A stretch of DNA of 44,578 bases, from assembly GCA_000320545.1 (NCBI GenBank), contig ADNK01002440.1, positions 1 to 44,578 on the forward strand, written 5' to 3'. This document shows, piece after piece, positions 11,090-21,177 of the stretch. The position numbers were made by a program, and so were the translations under genes. Every line of letters begins with the position of its first letter. Within the stretch, counting starts at the first letter, position 1. Below the pieces are notes generated by a model that ran no database searches, was not told where the DNA came from, and was given only the letters and a program-made list of their open reading frames with translations. This stretch comes from Bigelowiella natans CCMP2755 (lineage: Eukaryota > Cercozoa > Chlorarachniophyceae).

Positions 11090-11779
11090 ATGGCGGCCAC
11101 TCCCTCCGTGAAGAGGGCAAGCTCTTCGGTCAGATACGACCGTATTCGAGGGGCCTTATGGGGAATATATATCGGTGATGCGGTTGCCATGCCCGCGCAC
11201 TGGTACTATGACGTTCGCGATCTGCGCGAGACGTACGGGCTAATCAAAGGCTATATCAAGCCAGTCGATAAAAAACCTGGGAGCATCCTTGGCAAGAGCA
11301 ATCTCTACGGGGCAGGTAGATCGAGGGGAATGGGCGCTGGGAAGAACAAGCTTATCGTCGGGCGCCTGATACTGAAAGGAAAGGAAAAGTACTGGAAGGA
11401 GCCTGACTGGTTTTATCACCGGGGCATGAGGTTGATATTAGAGATTTGCTATTAGTGACTACCATAGCCCAACACCACTACATCGCCGTCGCCATCCAAG
11501 TAGCTGTGCCCTTCCTGATCTTTGAACCTTTCTGCATGCTTAGTGCTGGCGAAAACACGTTGGAGGCATTGGTATCTCGTGTAATTACAAGAAGCGTTGT
11601 TGAGAACAAGGGACTTAATCAGCCTGCAGTCTTCAAGGATTATATCGCTCTTATGACTACGAAGGACGCACATAATGACACCTACGCAGCAACGGCTCAC
11701 CGCATGTTCTTTGCAAACCTAGACAACGGATTGCCCTTAGAAAAGTCCTCTGAATACAATTTAAAAATATACATATATA

Positions 11780-11838
<59 letters not shown>

Positions 11839-12668
11839 TGAATTTTCCTCTTTAAAAATAAAAAAACCAATTCCATCACATGGAATTACAAACCGTACCG
11901 TAGGTGATTTAACATGGAAAACGGGGCTGCCGTATTTATTCATTCATACTAATATGTACATGGGTGCGTGTGCATATCAGGTGTGCAGACAACGACGGGC
12001 ACAATACTGACTCCACAGACGGGATCATACCGGGAATCGCTGCAAGCCTCTTCGCCCCAGATAAAACATCGGGTCGGAAGGCTGCCGTCCAGGCTGTGGG
12101 TATGTTCCGTGAATCTACAGCTTTACCGGCCTACACAAAGCTCTATTCTGACATCCTTCATGACCTGATTGGAGGTGCGACAGACAGCAAAGAGCACTCG
12201 CCCGCCGAGCTCCTACGCTCCGTAATCGCACAGTATGGCAAGTCGATGAGATACGACGTGAAGAAGGATGTCGAGGCGGATCTTTACGAGGAGCGACGAC
12301 AAGCTGAGTTGGGGAGGAAGGGATATAGAAAAGACCCCATGTCAGCCTGCTACTTGAACTCCAACTTCCCGGCTATGCTCTATTTCGCCTACAAATACGC
12401 TGATAGCCCCGCCGAGGCGATGCTAGCAAACGCCAACGCCGGGGGAGAGAATGTCGCGCGAGGCTCGCTCCTGGGGGCTGTCATCGGGGCGGCGTACGGT
12501 ATGGATGGGTGGGGGAAACTTGGGGAATTCGATCCGATTAAGGGTCTGCATGCCTGCAAGGAAATCGGCGAGGAAGTTGAAAGCTTCGTGGCCGCTCTGG
12601 AGGGAGCCGAGGAAGAGAAGACATGTAAACAGTCGGCTGGTGATGAAGGCCCTAACAACAAGCTGTGA
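11090..12668 (+). CDS. ADP-ribosylglycohydrolase-like protein
   Basis: Three exons in phase: 11090-11430, 11544-11744 and 11981-12668 (409 residues). The family removes ADP-ribose from proteins or small molecules using a binuclear Mg centre. Matching signatures, in order: GDAVAMPAHWYY near residues 29-40, YHRGMSAGENTLEA spanning the first intron, NDTYAATAHRMFF around 155-167, DNDGHNTDSTDG spanning the third exon start at about 184-195, and a C-terminal GENVARGSLLGAVIGAAYG. The HNTDS text takes the place of the usual DxDS metal ligands. The joins rebuild GM-SAGENTL and LEK-CADND exactly in frame. The second donor (gtcctc) is weak. An in-frame TTG lies 30 bases upstream, but the first ATG is preferred. 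The substrate is unknown, and an ADP-ribosyl-like glycohydrolase acting on another target is possible. Confidence 0.88.
11782..11836. repeat. (TA)n tract in intron 2
   Basis: A TA run of about 55 bases inside the intron 11745-11980 of the ADP-ribosylglycohydrolase-like gene. Confidence 0.93.
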
Positions 12669-12735
12669 GGCTGAATGTGCTCCTTTCCTGCTGCGCCAGT
12701 TTTTGCCGTGTCTCAGTTTGTTTGTAGGTAGATCG

Positions 12736-12741
12736 AATAAA
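12736..12741 (+). promoter_or_regulatory. Candidate poly(A) signal
   Basis: AATAAA lies 68 bases after the stop at 12668, followed by a GT-rich stretch (atgtggtctggtgtt). This is a typical placement for the ADP-ribosylglycohydrolase-like gene. Confidence 0.5.
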
Positions 12742-13218
12742 TGTGGTCTGGTGTTCTCGAACGGATTTCGAGAATTATGAAGCGAAATCACTGCTGTCGC
12801 GATCGCTGTCATGTGTGCTCGTCGACCAGATGTAGATGTACGTACATGTGTACACAGTTGATGCACGCACGATACGCACGCATTGCGGCTGTCGTCCAAA
12901 TGTGTACATGTGTACATGTTTAGCTTGTGTCGGTACGCACAGCTATATTTTTTGTCAGATTTTCTCTAGATGCTCTAGCTAGCTAGTGTGCGCTACGTAC
13001 CCGTCAGCACAGCACATCCGCATGTGAGCAAGCAAACCCGCTGCGAGGCATGCAGCGATGACGCGAACGAACAAATTGTGCATCGCCCGTACGGATGTGT
13101 GTGCTTTTGTAACTTCGCGCACTGATGATATGATTAGCGCATCATTAGCGAGATGTACCTTTATCTAGATTGCTAGATGAATGTCTTAGAGCCATTACAT
13201 GCTAGCATGGCATCATGA
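12742..13218. other. Palindrome-rich spacer between convergent genes
   Basis: No gene seen. It holds ATGTACGTACAT (12836-12847), runs of CTAGCTAG near 12975, and CATGCTAGCATGG at 13198-13210. The last word is identical to 7846-7858 in the previous convergent spacer. Confidence 0.6.
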
Positions 13219-13627
13219 CTACATCATGTTGATAACCACCTTCCCGCCAGCAGCGCTACCCCCCTCCTCTCGGACCGCAGCTGCGATCTTTTCCAGCGGA
13301 TGCACCTTTGCAATCCTGACCTGCTCGCAAATTCAATAATCCCGTAAACTCCACGAAGACTATAGAACAGCCGCTTCATTATGCAGCATCGATCAGCGAA
13401 ATGAAGAGCAAGTATAAATGCGACGTGAAAAGAAGTGCCAACAAGGTTGCACATTGTTTTTTTGGGTATGGGAAGTCACCATCGTAAATCCCTATCTTTG
13501 TACCTTTAGCTTGCCAGCCTCAACCAGATCTCGAGCAGCATCGAGACAAGCACGCTTGGTTGGATCCATAGTGAGTATTTGCGCTAGGATGTCCCATGTG
13601 TGGTGTGGGCAGCAGATAGACAGCGAC

Positions 13628-13670
<43 letters not shown>

Positions 13671-14238
13671 GTGTGTTTACAAAAGTTATATTAGAGATTT
13701 GAATATACAATTCCCTCTCAAAATTATATATCCTCGCCCTCGACTTACCCCCCACTCTCTTCTCCCATTTTCTCCTTCTCACTTGTGTCCGTATATGTTA
13801 TAAAAGAATAAGAGCGATGAAATGCATGCTCCAGAGAAGACAAATCGCAACCTGCAACGTCCTTGTTCCATCTATGATCCCAGAATTCCTGATATTTTTT
13901 TTATCATATTTCGTACATTTGAAGAGGCGGCAGCCTTATCACACACAGACACACACACATATAAATACACACACGCTGGCTGAAAGACACCTCGAAAGCG
14001 GCAATGGAGACGAATCGCCCGCCTTTCCTCAATACCTGACAAGAACCGGCAAAGATTCAGCTCCGACCTATTTCATAAAATGAACACATTTCCTGCTTCT
14101 TTCTCTAACCCCCTCCGCATCCTCTCTTCCATACTGCCTCTTCAATGGCGCGCGCGCGCATACACACACCTTATTAGCATGTGAGCAGACGCCTTTCTCA
14201 CCCACACAGTCGTATACCTTTGAAATAATAAACCATCG

Positions 14239-14278
<40 letters not shown>

Positions 14279-14319
14279 ATATATATAAGTGTGTGTGTGT
14301 GTGTCTCTCTCTCTCTCTC

Positions 14320-14367
<48 letters not shown>

Positions 14368-14416
14368 TGTGTGTCTGTCTGTGTTATCAAATGTACGTAG
14401 TTTGAACATATATCTA

Positions 14417-14457
<41 letters not shown>

Positions 14458-14904
14458 ATTCAAATGTAAATATACTCGCATACAACGTTATCTTCAACTT
14501 AGTTACAAAAACATTCAGACTATCGATGTTACAGCGTCCAAATCCTCGACTACGTCTGCGAAGGGAAGGAGGCACAGCCAGGAAAGGAGGAAGAAATGAC
14601 GCAGCACGGTTATTTCATCGTATCGACCCGCGTTCAAACGTAATATACACGACGAAGAAGTACTGTTTTGATGTGAGTGCTTGTTATAAGTAAAAAATAG
14701 CAGAGATGTAGCCCTCCCCCCTTGCCCGCAAAACAGCCCATAATTCATCCGACACCCCGCTAGGAAACTCTGCCTCCAAGAGTTCTGAACACTTTTCTAT
14801 TCCCAATCGCGGATGGGTTTACTGGCGGTTTGCCGTTACGTTCGAGTGCCCTACCTGGCCAGTGGGTCTTCGTGTAATCAATCACTCTGTCCGCATCCAG
14901 CGAC

Positions 14905-14938
<34 letters not shown>

Positions 14939-15152
14939 AATAGAGATAATGCGCCATGCGTGTACACTAATGTCTCATTTCTTATCATCCCTTTCCGATG
15001 CCGTCAGATGCTAGCATGCATCAATCATACTATCATAGTATCAATCCGAACTAAACAAAACCACCTTCACGTATTCGATATTCCTCGAAGAACAAGTCGT
15101 CGTTACATGAAACCCTTTAGCTTTCGCGAGCTGAATAGCCGCGCTTCCCGTG

Positions 15153-15197
<45 letters not shown>

Positions 15198-15489
15198 CAT
15201 CATCATCATCATCACCTTCACATCACCATCATCATTATCAGCATCACCCCGTACCGACAGTAAGCCATAAGACCGAATACGAATTACGATAAAGATGGGG
15301 ACCACACGCAGCACACCATACGCATGAAAACGTGGAGAATATGATCCCAAACATGCGACAACTCTCTCTTTTTTTTATTTTTAACGCAGGGCCGATCTGA
15401 ACACCGCACTCATCAGCTGGATGGATATCGTTCGTCCAAGCACTGTAGACCGTCTCTTCAAAAACCTCTTTCATTCAACTCACAAGCAG

Positions 15490-15522
<33 letters not shown>

Positions 15523-15892
15523 GTACGACTGCATACTTGAGCTTCCCCCAAGCACCAACAGCCTTTGGCCCTTGCAAGTAGAGAAAAACAAAAGCGATAT
15601 GCATCATCATCATCATCATCATCATCATCGTCATCATTTTGTAAGGAGCGCCAGAGAGCGAAATCGTGCTGCTCACGAGTTGATGCAGGTGGGATGCAGA
15701 TGGTGCTTCAGTTCAGGTCAACTAGTAAATGTCTCGTTATTTCAGATATATGCTGGCAATTATATTCCACGGCAAGCACCTTCTCCAGCCGACACTGTTC
15801 AAGGGCCTGCCCCGATGTCAGCACAGCCTGGATGCAGTTGATTATGTTTGTCAGCGAGCTTTTATACGCATGGATATTAGAGTATACTACAC

Positions 15893-15927
<35 letters not shown>

Positions 15928-17468
15928 TATATTATGTACATATACGCGCGCGCGTGTGTGTGTGTAGATATTTTTAATAATTTAAATTATCGGTACACAC
16001 GCAAATGGTGAGCGAAAGCTACCACTGGAAGAGCCGCTATTTCCACAGGACTGAGATTTGAGGGAGAAACTCCGCACTGGCATCAGGTATCATCAAAGGA
16101 ATAACATATGCGAACACTTTCGAAACATTCTTAAGAAATATGTTTCTTTGAATCACCAATAGCCCCCCCCCCCCCCCCCCCCCTTCCCTTAACGTACTTT
16201 TGACCCAGGCAAGACAGCATACTCTGCGAAAGCGCCCATGATGAGAGGCTGGTAGGGTTGGTCAGTGTTGTAATTAGGCACATTCGTCTTTGCGCTCGAG
16301 TTGAGAAAACAAATAAGCAATTGCTGGGTTATAGTGGCACCTCGCCTCGCTTTGGAGTTGGAAGTGCGGCCTAGAAGAACGTGCGTGCGGGGGGGGGGGA
16401 GCAAAGCTTAATACACTCCGATGAAAACACATCATCGACTGGAGGTCTACTCCTCCTTACCTAGCTATTGCTACATTTCACACAACAATCGTAAAAATAT
16501 GGCCGTCATATGTTAAACATAGAAAATTTGTAAAATGTATGATTTCGCCTTCTAACGAACCCATACGGTATCTCCCACTTTGAGCCGCTTTTCATCGACC
16601 CCTGTTTCAATCACCTTACAACAAACGAGCGTTGCGTGTTCTTAGAATGAAGTTCATATATTAAGGCAAACGTGTCGTGCGACCCGACCGCCTTCTCTTT
16701 TGTCTTAGAGAAAAGCCGCCATTAGGATTACAAACAACAAACACGGCGTGCAGTATATCGACGACATCGAACCTCGATCCTCTTTGCAGTATTGCATTGA
16801 ATAGGATATAGATATACAGGATATACAGTTGCTTTGGAAGCCATCCGTATAAGAACTGGTTTTGCTTCCAATATGATGGTCGGGCGATATATTGAGGCAC
16901 CTACCACTGCTGCCATGTCGAATCCTGTCAACGACGGGAATTTTGGGATGATGTAGGAATCTGAAAGTAGTAGCATTTAGTCATATGAATGTGAAGGCTG
17001 CCGGCAAAGGTCGAATCATCACCACACAGTCTTGCTTCTCTCTAAGGTATTTACCCTTCTTTTAAATTGTGATATTTATAATGATATGTAGAGGAAGAAG
17101 GACCTTTGAGGAAACCCCTCATCACTGCTCGGTCTACACGAACAACAGGCACAGATCGAGACGATATATCACTAAACGCGCTGCTGGTGAAATGAATAAT
17201 GAGTGACCGATGGGATTTATTGCTGCCGCAAGTACTTTTACGAGGACTTCATCACCTTTGGGCTTTGGTACCTGAGTAGTAAAAACAGTGAGGAATGGAA
17301 CTGAGAGGGGGGTGGGGGGGACAATAGGTAGCGGGCACCGGACAAATAGGACAGCGATTCAAACTACTTTAATTGTAAGAGATGACTATTTTCCATGATG
17401 ACCTCAACAGTCTTCAGAGCTATTTTGGAGAGGTCCATAGAGTAATCCTCGATAACGAGCGCTTTCAT
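13219..17468 (-). CDS. Zinc-less MDR oxidoreductase (NADPH:quinone reductase-like)
   Basis: Seventeen exons in continuous phase, 319 residues: 17468-17403, 17271-17208, 16960-16905, 16614-16561, 16287-16198, 16076-16023, 15827-15780, 15570-15537, 15416-15386, 15143-15065, 14903-14855, 14555-14533, 14217-14170, 14035-13991, 13888-13852, 13583-13504, 13320-13219. Exons are only 23-102 bases. The protein follows the medium-chain dehydrogenase/reductase plan: GroES-like N-terminus (GDEVLVKVLAAAINPI, FPSLTGFDMAAV, VGDTVW, GAFAEYAV), then IAALPVAVLTSGQALEQC, the nucleotide-binding strand LLVLGGSS followed by AAIQLAKAKGF, then DAVYDCVGEKG, KVLRKGGRFVSIA and the C-terminal ARDLVEAGKLKVRIAKVHPLEKIAAA. 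No zinc-binding cysteine pattern is seen. The glycine motif is unusual: residues TDECGVQIGPA, largely from a 31-base exon, stand where GGVG-type text is expected. Likely a soluble NAD(P)H reductase of quinones or enones; substrate unknown. Confidence 0.9.
14241..14452. repeat. Compound microsatellite (TA, GT, CT, GT, TA) in an MDR intron
   Basis: The intron between exons 14555-14533 and 14217-14170 carries (TA)n at about 14241-14270, then GT, a long (CT)n at about 14304-14350, GT again, and (TA)n at about 14418-14452. Confidence 0.93.
14906..15640. repeat. Trinucleotide and GT tracts in MDR introns
   Basis: Separate intronic tracts of (TGA)n near 14906-14937, (GT)n near 15155-15195 followed by CAT repeats, (ACT)n near 15491-15521, and (CAT)n near 15601-15630. 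Confidence 0.88.
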
Positions 17469-18478
17469 CGTGGATGGGACTTCGCTCGCCGCCCCCCCCC
17501 CTTTTGCGTATGGCGTTGCCTTCCAACCTGAAAACGCATGTGGAATGTGTTTTGATCAGACTCGGCTCTCGTGATTTCTTTCTTGCATGATTGTTAAATT
17601 CAGATCTTTGGATGGCTGCTGCTCGTGACAACACGCACGTGCGTTCACCACACGTGTGAGTGTCACAGCCATCCGCTCAAGCCTGGTCGAAGTGTCCCGT
17701 CTCCATTTTGATTACGGTGCTCCTGATATTATTAGAAACGATGAATCTGGGCAAAATCTAGCCGATTTTTCTCAAGCGTCATAGGTACGTTGACGAATGC
17801 GAGAAAAAAACGTCGGCAATCCAACTTTCTCCCAGCATTTCGATCAGAAGCTCAACCACAACCAACATTAATTACCGGCGATTCCAGAGATGCGTCAGCC
17901 CTTGAAGCGGCTGCGTATAATCAAAATCCGACATAAAGATGCCCAGAAGACCAGATGATCATGTCGCGAGTTTTAGAACTAATTTCCTAAAAATGCGTCT
18001 TCGAAGGTATCATTTAGTGCCCAAAGCTCGCTTTTGAACAGCTGACTTAGTTACCGTAGAGGGAAAATTGCCGAGGGCATTCGCGTCTCTTGACAGCGGA
18101 GGAAGACATGAGGAAAAAACTGGGAGAACTTCACTTTTCGCTCTGTTTCTTAAAGAATCTAACCGGGGATTCATTGTCGCAGTCTTCGAATCCATGCGGC
18201 TTTTGGTACGGGTGAGATTCGGAATACTGTTTGGCCCAATTGCATGGTAAGATGAGACTCGGAGTGCTCGGCTTCTCAGTGCAAGGCGAATTTATGGCAG
18301 CAGGCTAATTGGGGCTTCGAATCTGCTGAAAACGGAAAACCATTCTTTTCAAAAAGATGGATTCCCTAGGATTCCGCGTGCGTTCATAAGCTGAATAAAG
18401 GTTAATCTAAGAAGAATCACTTTCGGAAGTGAACGAGTAGTAGTGCAGACTTGAAAGTGCATCATTCAAAGACCCAAG
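17469..18478. other. Divergent intergenic region, MDR / glycosyltransferase
   Basis: About 1 kb between the start codons of the minus-strand MDR gene and the plus-strand glycosyltransferase-like gene. Short ORFs (for example 18010-18195 minus) are unsupported by family patterns or composition. Both promoters must lie here. I see no convincing motif. Confidence 0.5.
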
Positions 18479-19970
18479 ATGCTGACTGTGCTTCTACTCG
18501 CTGCGGTGAGACAATCGATCATGCTACAAAGAATGTGTCTCATTGAGAATTTATTGCTTTTGCAGCTTCCTTGCTCGGCTGTGCAACATTCAAAGTGGCG
18601 ACAGCGCGGTTCAGAAATGGAAGTCATTGCTGCAGGTATCACAAGTCTTTCCATTGCGTCACAGAGAGATGTTTTATGTTTTAGAAAATTTTTAAAGCTT
18701 TGATTGCGATGAAAGACTCAAATCACCAATCTATCATGCACAAAGGTGTAAATGTGACGAATTGTTCCCCACTGAAAGTCTTGCAAGTGGCTTCAATTCA
18801 AGACGATTGCGTGACTCAATTGCCGATGAAAAATGGATTTGGATCTCAGTAAGAACGGATTATAAACCTAAAGCATTCATTGTTTTAATCTATTTCACTT
18901 ATCGCTTACCAGATACGTGGGCTTGATGTCTGCAATGGCGTGGGCGGGGTTGCACAAGAAGGCGTTTTGCAATACGGCCTTCCAAACCGTTGCACACAAC
19001 CAGGATGTTAAAATATGCAACACCCTCACAGGATTTCCAGCTGGTCGTGACTGCCACTATTGTTACAGTGAGAAAGAATTCTTTCTCAAGATCCAAAGGG
19101 AGCTGCCAACTCATAGGCTACTAGAAGCATACACTCCATGTCTTCGAAAGCAGCTTCGGGAAAGCTTTGACCAAGGTAAAAGAAAGGACGGAGTCAAACA
19201 AACACAATACGACTTGTTCATCTGATTTTTTAATATGGTCTCTTTACCAATTTAGGCGTCGAGAAACTCGGTTTAGAGCCCGTTAACTTCGATTATAGCA
19301 ACCGAACAGTTGTCAATGTTGCTGTACACATACGCCGAGGGGATATTATGAATGAGTTCATGAATAAAGGCCACGATATAATTCCTAACTCAGCATACCG
19401 CAAGGCCATTGCCCATGTACGAGAAATCCTTTGGAAGAATAATCAAACTGCCAATTTTCAAGTTTTTTCAGAAGGGTCGAGTAAGTCATTCAAAAACATT
19501 GTAGAAGGACACGATGATGTACAGCTGCAACTTTTGGGGGACGATGGAGCGCTCGAAACATTTGTAAGTATGGTCAAGGCTGATATCTTACTGATGGCTC
19601 CTAGCAGCCTCTCTTGGGCAGCCGCATTTCTCCGCATAGGCGGACAGGTGGTTAGCTGCAGATAAGAGATAGAATATTTCAATATTGTTTTGACCCATGT
19701 GGAGTTTTGCTTGTCGCTGAATAATTTTATTTTTTACGGTAACGGCGTCCAATCAACAACATTGTCTTATAGAACAAGCATATTGATTCCAAAAAACGCT
19801 TTTACGTGTCCGCATATCTGCATCACAATGATCCAAGGATAGTCAATTTTGTAACGCAGAACATTCGTCCGAAAAAATGGAGCTATCATAAGGAACCTCT
19901 TCCGGACTGGAATAACTTCATTTCATTCTCCGTAGCCAGCGATTATCACAACGTGTTCCTAAACGAGTAG
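18479..19970 (+). CDS. Secretory-pathway glycosyltransferase-like protein (HIRRGD motif)
   Basis: Six exons in phase: 18479-18505, 18566-18635, 18746-18848, 18913-19175, 19256-19647, 19773-19970 (350 residues). The first exon plus the next codons encode MLTVLLLAALPCSA, a short signal peptide or membrane anchor. Around residues 179-184 lies VHIRRGD, and at about 268-275 MAPSSLSW, preceded by ALETFVSMVKADILLM. This pair, with FQVFSEGSSKSF between them, is the pattern of GDP-fucose-using and related glycosyltransferases (GT11 and GT23 type), where the first Arg of the RR pair contacts the nucleotide sugar. Cysteines in the N-terminal half (CHYCY, CNTL) suggest a lumenal, disulfide-bonded fold. 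Codons are noticeably A/T-ending compared with SIN3. Family level and donor sugar are uncertain. Intron 5 retention would stop the protein at 19665. Confidence 0.75.
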
Positions 19971-21177
19971 ATTACAGATTACCCTTTGGTGTGCATGATC
20001 AAGAATTGTAGTTTCTGCCAAGTGAGAGATGTAGAACTTAGGAAAGATCAGAATTCAGGGTAGCGTTTTGCAGATGTGCATCACCAATGACAAAACAATG
20101 ATGAACCTTGGTGCTTCCGATTCATTACGTGCATCAAAATTTTGCTGCTCGGCCTGGCTGCTTGATCGTATCCCTCCAATCGACAACGTCATTGACGCAT
20201 CATCGCCATACAATCACATGCATGTTGTTAATGCTGACATGATGCCGTGCTAGTGTCAGTGTACCCGTCACATTGCCATCTCAAGAGTGCGTCGCACATC
20301 TCATTTTCATCCGACAGGGTGTCGCGCATCATGTGTCATTAATGGTGGACGATCGATGAACTAAGGCAATTTGTTTTTAAATTTTCCGCCTGTTGATTGT
20401 CGCAACCGACAAAACAAAATTTCCTTTTGGTGACTACCAACTCATTTCTCTGTGTCGCACGTGCGAAATCAAAGCCATTTTCTTACAGTCAGGACAGCGT
20501 GGAAGTTCAGTTGGAGGTCTTAAAAATCCTGTGGCAAGAGTACCGACAAAGTTCGAAATATTTTTTTGCATGATGTTCCTAGGATGGAAAAATCCAGTTT
20601 ATGCAATGTTTTCATCAACTGATCCTTTGAGGTAAGAAGATCGGCTATTTAAGAAAGGTTTAGAAATAATATCATACTAAAAACTTTGTACATTGTGCAT
20701 TTTTACATTTCATACAGGACAGACTGAAAGCAAAAGAGCGAAGGACCGAAAGAGCAATTTTTCCTCCACCCCCCCCCACGATCGCTCCCAACACTCGGAT
20801 GAGAGCCATGGTTCTTTCTCAATCATTAGCATTTTCTTAATTGAAACTTTAATGGGATGCAATATTCGAAAAAATGGCTTCATAAGATGTAAAGGATGGG
20901 GATGCATCCTCGTCAAACACAAATTCTCAATCGACAAAGTTGCTTCTTGACCTGAATTCTTGCTCAGTTTTCTCTACCTGGCCATCAGGCTTTGAAGTCC
21001 TCGTCAGCACGCCTCCTCTGTCTCGCGGCCGCATCATCGCTTGCGATCGCACTTTTTGCATCATCGCGTCATTTAATCGACGGTCGAGCTGCTAGGTCAC
21101 GTGCACGCGTGTCGTACTTTGACACATCACGGCTACTTTCATTCGTTTAACCGTCTCCTTCTCTCCTTTTGCGCTGT
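19971..21177. other. Spacer, no gene recognised
   Basis: Open frames here (for example 20068-20253 and 20393-20635, plus) are short, with no family pattern and no matching splice partners. I see no RNA gene. Confidence 0.5.

Noticed and set aside
13991-14060. Apparent one-base frameshift in the MDR gene
   Set aside because: A longer preceding exon (14217-14170) and an acceptor at 14036-14037 restore the frame fully (YDCVGEKG...KVLRKGGRF), so no shift is needed.
14906-15630. Possible CRISPR-like array from the regular short repeats
   Set aside because: These are simple trinucleotide microsatellites without spacers, in introns of a eukaryotic gene.
20068-20950. Short plus ORFs between the glycosyltransferase and HCF173-like genes
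   Set aside because: No recognisable motifs, low-GC background composition and no phase-compatible joins.
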